Below are positions 1-5,900 of a DNA stretch of 7,303 nt, one piece after another. Below the pieces are notes generated by a model, which searched no databases, had not been told where the DNA came from, and saw only the letters and a program-made list of their open reading frames with translations. The first letter of the stretch is position 1. Every line of letters begins with the position of its first letter. The translations under genes were made by a program, and so were the position numbers. This DNA comes from an uncultured Sutterella sp. (GTDB lineage Bacteria > Pseudomonadota > Gammaproteobacteria > Burkholderiales > Burkholderiaceae_F), in the NCBI GenBank assembly GCA_905206345.1, contig CAJLGW010000081.1, forward strand, positions 1 to 7,303, read 5' to 3'.

Positions 1-129
1 TGTTACCACTTTTTGCTTGGGTTTTACAACTTTCACGCTAAAGTGTGATGAACCGTTAATAAAAATACTAGAGAAAATCCTTTAAATTCGGTAAGATAGG
101 CCCTCTTTCAACTTTTGGCCAGTAAAGCC

Positions 130-1176
130 ATGTCTGAACGCGAATTATTATTATCTGATTTCGATTACGACTTGCCTCAAGAGCGTATCGCACAGTTTCC
201 CTTAGCCGATCGCAGCGCAAGCCGTCTTTTGCACGTCGAACCTGAAAAATTAACCGACTACCACTTCAAAGACATCGTTGATCTTCTTCGCCCCGATGAC
301 CTTTTGGTGATGAATAACACCAAGGTGATCAAAGCCCGTCTTTTGGGTAAGAAAGAAAGCGGTGGTGCGGTCGAAGTTTTAATCGAACGTGTTACGGGTG
401 AGAAAACCGCCATTTCCATGGCGCGTGCAAGTAAAAGCCCCAAGGCCGGTACGAACTTAATTTTTGAGGCCGAAGGCCGTCAAGAAGTGGTCCACGTGAC
501 GGGGCGTGAAGGCGAATTCTTCCTTTTAGAGTTTGAACACCCCGTTTTAGAAGTGTTGGATGTTTTCGGTAAAGTGCCACTTCCTCACTATATTGAGCAC
601 GCTGCAACCAAAGCGGACGAATCTCGCTACCAAACGGTTTATGCCAAAACGCCGGGTGCGGTTGCCGCTCCCACGGCCGGTCTTCACTTTACCGATGAGA
701 TTTTGAACGCCTTGCGTGAAAAGGGGATTCAAACGGCTTTTGTGACTTTGCACGTCGGTGCCGGTACTTTCCAACCAGTGCGAGTGGAAAAACTCTCTGA
801 GCATGTCATGCACTCGGAGTGGTACACGATTAGCGAAGAGACCGTGAAGATGGTCAATGAAGCCAAAGCCGCCGGTCGTCGTGTGGTCTCTGTCGGCACA
901 ACGAGCCTTCGTGCGCTTGAAAGCGGTGCCGTCGCTAAAGGTGTTTTAGGGGCCGGAAGTCGAGATACGCGCTTATTTATTAAGCCCGGTTACGAATTCA
1001 AAATTATTGATGCGTTAATTACGAATTTCCATTTGCCAAAGTCCACCTTGATGATGTTGGTGTCCGCTTTAGCCGGGAAAGAGCGCATTGAATCTGCTTA
1101 CCAATATGCCATTGAAAAAGAATACCGATTCTTTAGCTATGGCGATGCCATGCTTTTGGAAAAAAAGCCGGAGTAA
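130..1176 (+). CDS. queA: QueA, tRNA preQ1(34) S-adenosylmethionine ribosyltransferase-isomerase
   Basis: QueA transfers and isomerises the ribosyl group of S-adenosylmethionine onto 7-aminomethyl-7-deazaguanine at tRNA position 34, giving epoxyqueuosine. It acts in the cytoplasm, after Tgt. The 348-residue protein matches the usual family length of about 350. Visible family motifs are SDFDYDLP near the N-terminus, KVPLPHYI around residue 150, GAVAAPTAGLHFT at 176-188 and HVGAGTFQPV at 208-217. The C-terminus ends with the expected ITNFHLPKSTLMMLV stretch. I start it at ATG 130. A TTG five codons upstream (115) is in frame, but neither start has a clear Shine-Dalgarno, so this is a judgement from family N-termini. 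tgt follows after six bases, so the pair is presumably co-transcribed. The reading frame shows no break. The assignment is very secure. Confidence 0.97.
   Translation: MSERELLLSDFDYDLPQERIAQFPLADRSASRLLHVEPEKLTDYHFKDIVDLLRPDDLLVMNNTKVIKARLLGKKESGGAVEVLIERVTGEKTAISMARASKSPKAGTNLIFEAEGRQEVVHVTGREGEFFLLEFEHPVLEVLDVFGKVPLPHYIEHAATKADESRYQTVYAKTPGAVAAPTAGLHFTDEILNALREKGIQTAFVTLHVGAGTFQPVRVEKLSEHVMHSEWYTISEETVKMVNEAKAAGRRVVSVGTTSLRALESGAVAKGVLGAGSRDTRLFIKPGYEFKIIDALITNFHLPKSTLMMLVSALAGKERIESAYQYAIEKEYRFFSYGDAMLLEKKPE
1170..1173 (+). promoter_or_regulatory. Shine-Dalgarno of tgt, inside queA
   Basis: GGAG lies in the last sense codons of queA, nine bases before the GTG start of tgt. It supports GTG 1183 as the start and links translation of the two genes. 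Confidence 0.6.
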
Positions 1177-1182
1177 TGACAA

Positions 1183-2316
1183 GTGAGTCTTGAATTTAAA
1201 TTAAAGAAAACCTCGGGCAAAGCTCGCCGAGGCGAAATGAAGCTCAATCACGGTACGGTGCAAACGCCGATCTTTATGCCGGTGGGTACGTACGGTACCG
1301 TTAAGGCCATGTCGCCGCGTGAATTGGAAGAAATTGAAAGCCAAATCATTTTGGGTAACACCTTTCACTTATGGTTGCGCCCCGGTCTTGATGTGATTGA
1401 AAAGCACGGCGGTCTTCACCGTTTTATGGGTTGGGATAAGCCCATTTTGACGGACTCGGGTGGCTTCCAAGTCTTTTCTTTGACGGGTCTTCGCAAGATT
1501 ACTGAGGAGGGCGTGAAGTTTGCCTCTCCTATTAACGGTGACAAGCTTTTCTTGACGCCTGAAGTGTCTATGCAAATTCAAAAGGTGCTCAATTCTGACA
1601 TCGTGATGGTGTTTGATGAATGTACGCCTTATGAAATCAAGGGTCGTCCGGCAACCGAAGCCGAGGCCGCCAAGTCCATGCGTATGTCGCTTCGTTGGGC
1701 CAAGCGCAGTAAGGACGAATTTGAACGCTTGGGTAACCCCAACGCACTTTTCGGTATCGTGCAGGGCGGGATGTTTGAGCACTTGCGTGAAGAGTCATTA
1801 CAAGGCTTAAAGGAAATCGGTTTTCATGGCTATGCCGTGGGTGGTTTGTCTGTGGGTGAACCCAAAGAAGACATGCACCGCATCATGGAAAAGATCGTTT
1901 GGCAGTTGCCTGAAGACAAACCCCGTTATTTGATGGGGGTAGGGACGCCTGAGGATTTGGTCGAAGGTGTGAGCCAAGGCATTGACATGTTTGACTGTGT
2001 GATGCCCACGCGTAATGCTCGTAACGGGTGGTTGTTTACGCGCTACGGTGACGTGAAGATTCGCAACAGCAAATACAAAGACGATTTGCGCCCGTTGGAT
2101 CCGACTTGCAATTGCTACGCCTGTAAGAATTTCAGCCGTGCCTATTTGCATCACTTGCAAAAGGTTAACGAAATCTTGGGCGCTCGCTTAAATTCCATTC
2201 ACAACCTTCATTACTACCTCAATTTGATGAAGGAAATTCGTGAAGCGTTGGATAACGATCGCTTCGAAGAATGGCGTGATCAATTCCATCGTGATCGTGC
2301 TCGCGGTGTGGATTAA
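1183..2316 (+). CDS. tgt: Tgt, tRNA-guanine(34) transglycosylase
   Basis: Tgt exchanges guanine for preQ1 at the wobble base of GUN-anticodon tRNAs, the committing step of queuosine formation in tRNA. The 377-residue protein fits the bacterial family (E. coli 375). The general acid/base Asp is D91 in LTDSGGFQVFSL. The nucleophile is D271 in DMFDCVMPTRNARNG. The zinc site is C309, C311, C314 and H340, offset by seven from the E. coli residues. GNTFHLWLRPG (58-68) and GVGTPEDLVEGV (252-263) are also present. The start is GTG at 1183, six bases after the queA stop, with GGAG at 1170-1173 lying across the end of queA. This suggests translational coupling. All catalytic residues are intact. Confidence 0.98.
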   Translation: MSLEFKLKKTSGKARRGEMKLNHGTVQTPIFMPVGTYGTVKAMSPRELEEIESQIILGNTFHLWLRPGLDVIEKHGGLHRFMGWDKPILTDSGGFQVFSLTGLRKITEEGVKFASPINGDKLFLTPEVSMQIQKVLNSDIVMVFDECTPYEIKGRPATEAEAAKSMRMSLRWAKRSKDEFERLGNPNALFGIVQGGMFEHLREESLQGLKEIGFHGYAVGGLSVGEPKEDMHRIMEKIVWQLPEDKPRYLMGVGTPEDLVEGVSQGIDMFDCVMPTRNARNGWLFTRYGDVKIRNSKYKDDLRPLDPTCNCYACKNFSRAYLHHLQKVNEILGARLNSIHNLHYYLNLMKEIREALDNDRFEEWRDQFHRDRARGVD

Positions 2317-2345
2317 CCGTTAAGACAAATTTTGTTGCTATTTTG

Positions 2346-2374
2346 GGGTCAAGATTGTGAGAAACCCTTGACCC
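2346..2374 (+). other. Inverted repeat GGGTCAAG / CTTGACCC after tgt
   Basis: A perfect 8-bp inverted repeat has arms at 2346-2353 and 2367-2374, with a 13-nt spacer. No T-tract follows on either strand, so it is not a classical intrinsic terminator. It could be a stabilising 3' stem-loop for the queA-tgt mRNA or a protein-binding site upstream of the yajC promoter. The function is unknown. Confidence 0.5.
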
Positions 2375-2377
2375 AAA

Positions 2378-2391
2378 TGTGCGAAAGCACA
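2378..2391 (+). other. Small hairpin TGTGC-GAAA-GCACA
   Basis: A 5-bp perfect stem with a GAAA (GNRA) tetraloop lies four bases after the preceding inverted repeat and just upstream of the TATAAT box at 2404. As RNA it would be a stable 3' end structure for tgt. As DNA it occupies the place where a -35 element would be expected. Confidence 0.45.
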
Positions 2392-2403
2392 GAGTGAGTC
2401 CCG

Positions 2404-2409
2404 TATAAT
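2404..2409 (+). promoter_or_regulatory. Candidate promoter -10 (TATAAT) for yajC
   Basis: A perfect sigma-70 -10 hexamer lies about 60 bases upstream of the yajC start. No good -35 is found 16-18 bases upstream. The only TTGAC-like hexamer (TTGACC, 2368-2373) is 30 bases away, which is too far. There is no TG extended -10. Transcription would start near 2416. The box is convincing, but a full promoter is only inferred, and it might need an activator. Confidence 0.45.
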
Positions 2410-2423
2410 TCAAAAACATTCAC

Positions 2424-2442
2424 GTAAAGAAAAATTCTTTAC
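2424..2442 (+). promoter_or_regulatory. AT-rich 8-bp inverted repeat in the yajC leader
   Basis: GTAAAGAA (2424-2431) and TTCTTTAC (2435-2442) are perfect complements around AAA. The repeat sits between the putative start point (about 2416) and the yajC Shine-Dalgarno. Six T residues follow at 2449-2454, seven bases after the stem. It may be an operator or a weak leader hairpin. The stem is too AT-rich and too far from the T run to be called a terminator. Confidence 0.4.
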
Positions 2443-2459
2443 AACTGATTTTTTGTCAT

Positions 2460-2463
2460 GGAG
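2460..2463 (+). promoter_or_regulatory. Shine-Dalgarno deciding the yajC start
   Basis: GGAG lies six bases upstream of ATG 2470, an ideal spacing. It overlaps the alternative in-frame ATG at 2458, which has no Shine-Dalgarno of its own. The start at 2470 is therefore preferred. Confidence 0.75.
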
Positions 2464-2469
2464 AAAAAC

Positions 2470-2814
2470 ATGTTCTTTATTTCTGATGCCTATGCTCAAA
2501 CGGCGGCTGCCGGTGGTGATGCTATGAGCTTTATCACGAGCCTTTTGCCGATGGTTTTGATCTTTGCGGCTTTCTGGTTCTTCTTGATCCGCCCGCAACA
2601 AAAGCGTCAAAAGGAACACGCCAAGATGGTCGATACGTTGGCTACGGGCGATGAAGTGTTGACGATTGGCGGTATCGCTGGTCGTGTGGTGAGCATTGAA
2701 GAACAATACATGGTTATTCAAATCGCTAACGTTAAGGCCGAACAAGTTACCTTGACGATGCGTCGCGATGCCATCCAAGCCGTTTTACCCAAGGGTACGA
2801 TTAAGACGTTTTAA
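2470..2814 (+). CDS. yajC: YajC, accessory subunit of the Sec translocon
   Basis: YajC is a small single-span inner-membrane protein that associates with SecDF and SecYEG. It is dispensable in E. coli, and its exact role is unsettled. The 114 residues begin MFFISDAYAQ, the usual family N-terminus. A hydrophobic segment follows at about 20-40, then RPQQKR (41-46). The cytoplasmic domain contains GDEVLTIGGIAGRV (60-73) and ends with VLPKGTIK, all diagnostic of the family. I start it at ATG 2470 because of the well-placed GGAG, not at ATG 2458, which would add four residues. It lies 153 bases after tgt with its own candidate -10 box. It is followed by a strong terminator, so part of its transcription may end before secD. 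Confidence 0.95.
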   Translation: MFFISDAYAQTAAAGGDAMSFITSLLPMVLIFAAFWFFLIRPQQKRQKEHAKMVDTLATGDEVLTIGGIAGRVVSIEEQYMVIQIANVKAEQVTLTMRRDAIQAVLPKGTIKTF

Positions 2815-2823
2815 TACGTTAGA

Positions 2824-2860
2824 AAACAGAACCGTCATCAACCACGGTTCTGTTTCATTT
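2824..2860 (+). terminator. Intrinsic terminator after yajC
   Basis: A perfect 12-bp stem has arms AAACAGAACCGT (2824-2835) and ACGGTTCTGTTT (2844-2855), with an 8-nt loop. The 3' arm ends in T residues and runs into CATTT. It starts 9 bases after the yajC stop. This looks like a genuine Rho-independent terminator, perhaps leaky because the U-tract is interrupted. Confidence 0.75.
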
Positions 2861-2896
2861 AGCGGCTAACTAAAAACAAAAGTGAAATCCGCTATT

Positions 2897-2935
2897 GGAG
2901 AGCGCGTCGCCTGACGACGTTCTCTTTTTCCTTTT
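2897..2935 (+). terminator. Terminator-like hairpin in the secD leader (attenuator candidate)
   Basis: The arms are about 2897-2909 and 2915-2927 with loop CCTGA. Five inner pairs (GCGTC region), a G-T wobble, one mismatch (C2903/T2921) and an outer GAGA/TCTC helix give about 12 pairs. TTTTTCCTTTTT follows. The structure ends five bases before the secD Shine-Dalgarno, so there is no room for a promoter after it. Any transcript that reaches secD must pass through it. The structure is seen in the sequence; an attenuator role is inference. Confidence 0.55.
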
Positions 2936-2939
2936 TAAC

Positions 2940-2943
2940 GAGG
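2940..2943 (+). promoter_or_regulatory. Shine-Dalgarno of secD
   Basis: GAGG is seven bases upstream of GTG 2951 and supports the non-ATG start. It lies directly after the T-rich tail of the preceding hairpin, so the folding of that hairpin could also affect ribosome access. Confidence 0.7.
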
Positions 2944-2950
2944 TCATACA

Positions 2951-4831
2951 GTGAATCGCTATCCATTATGGAAGTACATCATCATTGCCCTCGCTTTGAT
3001 TATCGGCATGATCTACACGGCACCGAACTTCTACGGGGAGTCGCCTGCTGTTCAAGTCTCAAGCCAAAAAGCGACGGTCAAGGTTGATGAAGCGCTCTAT
3101 GCGCGAGTGCAAGCGGCCTTAACCGAGGCACAATTGCATCCTAACGGTCTGTTCTTTGAACAAGGGACCCAACAAAACACGATTCGTGTTCGTTTCGATC
3201 CGACGCAAGCTGAACAACAACTTCAAGCCAAGGAAGTGATCGAGCGTGCTTTAAACCCCGATCTGACCGATCCGTCTTATGTTGTGGCATTGAATTTGGT
3301 GCCCAATACCCCGCAATGGCTCTTGAGCTTGCATGCTCTGCCCATGTATTTGGGTTTGGACTTGCGAGGCGGCGTGCACTTCATGCTCGAAGTGGACATG
3401 GAAGCAGCGGTTCAAAAGCGTGTTGATGCTTTGGCTTCTGACCTTCGTTCTCAATTCCGTGACAAACGCATCCGTCATGCCGGTATTACGCGTGCCGGTA
3501 ACGCTTTGGACGTGACGTTCCGCTCTGAAGAAGAACGTGGTAAGGCTCGTGACCTCTTGCGCAACACCCATAACGATTTGACGATTGAAGAGCGTGAAGT
3601 TGATGGTCGCTATCACTTGATTGCCACGATGACGCCCTCTTCTTTGCAAAACGTGATGGATTACGCCTTAAAGCAAAACATCTCTACGCTTCATAACCGT
3701 ATTAACGAATTGGGCGTGGCAGAACCCGTGATTGCTCAACAAGGCGCAACGCGTATTGTGGTGCAATTGCCTGGTGTCCAGGATACGGCTAAGGCTAAGG
3801 ACATTTTGGGTCGTACGGCAACGCTTGAAATTCGTATGGTCGATGACTCTCCCGAAGCTTACGCACAATTGAGCACCGGTACGGTGCCCTTTGGTGACGA
3901 ACGCTACCTTGACCGTGAAGGTAACCCCATTTTGGTGAAGCGCCAAGTGGTCTTGACGGGTGACAATTTAAATGACGCTCAAGCCGGTTTTGATCAACAA
4001 ACGCAAGAGCCGACGGTTAACTTAACGTTGGACTCTCGTGGTGCTCGTATTTTCCAAGACGTCACGCGTGAGAACGTCGGTAAGCGCATGGCCATTATCC
4101 TTTTTGAAAAGGGTAAGGGGGAAGTCGTGACGGCGCCGGTCATTCGTCAAGAAATTGGTGGCGGTCGCGTGCAAATTTCCGGTCGCATGACGACAACGGA
4201 AGCCACCGATACGGCCTTGCTTTTGCGTGCCGGTTCTTTGGCCGCTCCGATGGAAATCATTGAAGAACGTTTGGTGGGCCCGAGTTTGGGGGCTGCCAAT
4301 ATTGAAGCTGGTTTCCGCTCCACGCTTTACGGTTTTGCTGTCGTGGCCATCTTCATGATCATCTACTACCAAGTCTTTGGTGCGATTTCGGTTTTTGCTT
4401 TGACGTGTAACGTGATGCTTTTGATTTCATTGCTCTCTATGCTTCAAGCCACGTTAACCTTGCCGGGTATTGCCGCTATTGCATTGACTCTTGGTATGGC
4501 CGTTGACGCCAACGTGTTGATTAACGAACGTATTCGTGAAGAATTGCGCGAAGGGCGTTCGCCTCAACAAGCCATCAGTGAAGGTTTTGATCGCGCATTT
4601 GCCACGATTTTGGACTCCAACATTACGAGTTTGATTGCCGGTATCGCATTGTTGATTTTTGGTTCCGGTGCAGTCCGTGGTTTTGCTGTGGTGCACTGTT
4701 TGGGCATTATGACGAGTATGTTTACCGCTATCATGGTCAGCCGGGGTTTGGTGAACTTGATCTACGGTCGTCAAAAGAAGCTCAAGCGCATTCATGTGGG
4801 CCAAATTTGGAAGCCCACTGATAACGAATAA
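2951..4831 (+). CDS. secD: SecD, protein translocase subunit
   Basis: SecD pairs with SecF in the inner membrane. It uses the proton motive force to pull secreted proteins through SecYEG on the periplasmic side. The 626 residues (E. coli 615) show TM1 at about 8-24, a long periplasmic region, LGLDLRGG at 134-141 and RAGSLAAP at 426-433. Five further hydrophobic segments lie at about 457-600. TM4 carries GMAVDANVLINERIREE, with D519 at the same number as the proton-relay aspartate of E. coli SecD. The start is GTG with GAGG seven bases upstream. secF follows after eleven bases, so the two are co-transcribed. The frame is intact and no key residue is missing. Upstream are two terminator-like hairpins, an unusual setting for a gene usually co-transcribed with yajC. 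Confidence 0.98.
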   Translation: MNRYPLWKYIIIALALIIGMIYTAPNFYGESPAVQVSSQKATVKVDEALYARVQAALTEAQLHPNGLFFEQGTQQNTIRVRFDPTQAEQQLQAKEVIERALNPDLTDPSYVVALNLVPNTPQWLLSLHALPMYLGLDLRGGVHFMLEVDMEAAVQKRVDALASDLRSQFRDKRIRHAGITRAGNALDVTFRSEEERGKARDLLRNTHNDLTIEEREVDGRYHLIATMTPSSLQNVMDYALKQNISTLHNRINELGVAEPVIAQQGATRIVVQLPGVQDTAKAKDILGRTATLEIRMVDDSPEAYAQLSTGTVPFGDERYLDREGNPILVKRQVVLTGDNLNDAQAGFDQQTQEPTVNLTLDSRGARIFQDVTRENVGKRMAIILFEKGKGEVVTAPVIRQEIGGGRVQISGRMTTTEATDTALLLRAGSLAAPMEIIEERLVGPSLGAANIEAGFRSTLYGFAVVAIFMIIYYQVFGAISVFALTCNVMLLISLLSMLQATLTLPGIAAIALTLGMAVDANVLINERIREELREGRSPQQAISEGFDRAFATILDSNITSLIAGIALLIFGSGAVRGFAVVHCLGIMTSMFTAIMVSRGLVNLIYGRQKKLKRIHVGQIWKPTDNE

Positions 4832-4836
4832 AGGAG
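4832..4836 (+). promoter_or_regulatory. Shine-Dalgarno deciding the secF start
   Basis: AGGAG directly follows the secD stop. It is six bases from ATG 4843 but only three from the in-frame GTG 4840. ATG 4843 is therefore chosen. Confidence 0.75.
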
Positions 4837-4842
4837 TCTGTG

Positions 4843-5778
4843 ATGGAGTTATTTAGAATTCGGCGCACGATTCCTTTCATGCGCTACTCAAAGATCTTTA
4901 ACGCGATTTCTTTTGTCTCGTTTTTGATCGCCGTGTTCTTCTTGTTCACGAAGGGTTTAGCCTTCTCGATCGAATTCACGGGCGGTACGGTGATGGAAGT
5001 CTCCTACCCGCAAGCCGCTCCCACGGAACAAATCCGTGAGGAGTTAAAAGATAAGCTCGGCATTGAAGCCGCAGTGCAAAACTTTGGTACGGCTCGCGAC
5101 GTGATGATTCGTTTGCCCATTGGTGCGGACGAAACGTCTGGTGAACAAGCCACCAAGGTGATGGGCGTTTTGCATCAATCTGAACCCGGTGCCACGATGA
5201 CCCGTGTGGAATTCGTTGGTCCGCAAGTGGGTGAAGAGTTGGCAACCGATGGTTTGACCGCTTTGATTTTGGTGGTCGTTGGTATTGTGGTCTACTTGGC
5301 CTTCCGTTTCGAATGGAAGTTCTCCGTGGCCGCTATTATCGCTAACATGCACGACGTGATTTTGGTCTTGGGGATTTTCTCCATTATGCAATGGGAATTC
5401 TCGCTTCCGGTTTTGGCTGCCGTCTTAGCCGTGTTGGGCTACTCGGTGAACGAATCCGTGATTATTTTCGACCGCTGTCGTGAACACTTCAAGAAGATGC
5501 GTCGCGTGGACTCGCAAGAGATCATCGACTCGGCCATTACCGCTACGATTTCCCGTACGGTGATTACCCACTCGTCAACGCTTGCGATGACGTTGGCCAT
5601 GTTCTTCTTCGGTGGCCCTGCACTTCACTACTTCTCTTTGGCTTTGACGATCGGTATTTGCTTCGGTATTTACTCTTCTGTGTTCGTTGCTGCCGCGATC
5701 GCCCTTTACTTGGGTGTGAAGCGTGAAGACTTAGTGAAGCCCTTGAAGAAGGAAAATCCGCAAGAAATGGTTCCTTGA
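4843..5778 (+). CDS. secF: SecF, protein translocase subunit
   Basis: SecF is the partner of SecD in proton-driven late steps of protein export. The 311 residues (E. coli 323) have TM1 at about 18-36 and EFTGGT at 44-49. The EFVGPQVG motif is at 123-130. Five further membrane segments run from about 137 to 290, with the signature GYSVNESVIIFDRCRE at 199-214. E204 sits where E. coli SecF has the functional aspartate (recalled as D213). R238 matches R247 with identical spacing, which supports this alignment. The Asp-to-Glu change is probably typical of the lineage. The start is ATG 4843, set by the AGGAG spacing. The C-terminal tail ends PQEMVP. Its TGA stop lies exactly at the junction with the TnpB element, and may be supplied by it, so the last residues may differ from the ancestral protein. 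Confidence 0.97.
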   Translation: MELFRIRRTIPFMRYSKIFNAISFVSFLIAVFFLFTKGLAFSIEFTGGTVMEVSYPQAAPTEQIREELKDKLGIEAAVQNFGTARDVMIRLPIGADETSGEQATKVMGVLHQSEPGATMTRVEFVGPQVGEELATDGLTALILVVVGIVVYLAFRFEWKFSVAAIIANMHDVILVLGIFSIMQWEFSLPVLAAVLAVLGYSVNESVIIFDRCREHFKKMRRVDSQEIIDSAITATISRTVITHSSTLAMTLAMFFFGGPALHYFSLALTIGICFGIYSSVFVAAAIALYLGVKREDLVKPLKKENPQEMVP

Positions 5779-5900
5779 CATCCTCCCCTCACTGAGGGGA
5801 TTCCTACGGGTAGTGCACAGGTTTTAACCTGTACACCACCTTCGGTGGGTTCCTGTTGCTGACCAACTAACGTTGGTTCACTCGGCAGGCATCGAAGGGA
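5775..5900 (-). ncRNA. Predicted omega/reRNA scaffold of TnpB
   Basis: In this family the guide RNA comes from the 3' end of the tnpB transcript and ends at the element's right end. Here the minus strand has four successive stems after or touching the tnpB stop. They are ACCAAC/GTTGGT (5862-5877), CCACC/GGTGG around GAA (5836-5848), GTG-ACAGGT/ACCTGT-CAC with one mismatch (5813-5836), and TCCCCTC/GAGGGGA (5784-5800). The third and second share one base and may form alternatively. The 3' end is set at TCAA. The 5' end (5900) is arbitrary and probably extends further into the tnpB reading frame. The guide would be the following bases from 5774 downward, within secF. Confidence 0.6.
5784..5800 (-). 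repeat. Right-end hairpin of the IS605-like element
   Basis: A 7-bp perfect stem (5784-5790 with 5794-5800) has a 3-nt loop. On the minus strand GAAT overlaps its 5' foot, and TCAA follows after a 5-nt linker. This is the subterminal imperfect-palindrome type recognised by Y1 TnpA transposases. Confidence 0.65.

Noticed and set aside
115..129. TTG start five codons upstream of queA ATG 130
   Set aside because: No Shine-Dalgarno, and family N-termini begin close to the SDFDYDLP segment. ATG 130 is the simpler choice.
1..129. preQ1 riboswitch or strong promoter upstream of queA
   Set aside because: No preQ1-type fold was recognised. The -10-like hexamers (TAAGAT 92-97, TTAAAT 82-87) have no matching -35 at proper spacing. 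GGCC at 99-102 and 117-120 gives only a 4-bp stem.
1369..1782. Long minus-strand open frame inside tgt
   Set aside because: It is a mirror of a real coding sequence, with histidine- and threonine-rich composition typical of antisense frames and no recognisable domain. The same holds for the open frames opposite queA, yajC, secD and secF and for those on the plus strand of tnpB.
5775..5780. Consensus -35 TTGACA on the plus strand at the secF end
   Set aside because: No -10 lies 16-18 bases downstream. The hexamer is explained by the right end of the element.
5769..5854. Direct repeat GGTTCCT at 5769-5775 and 5848-5854
   Set aside because: Seven bases, with one copy outside and one inside the element. 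It does not match any expected target duplication, since IS605 insertions make none. Probably chance.
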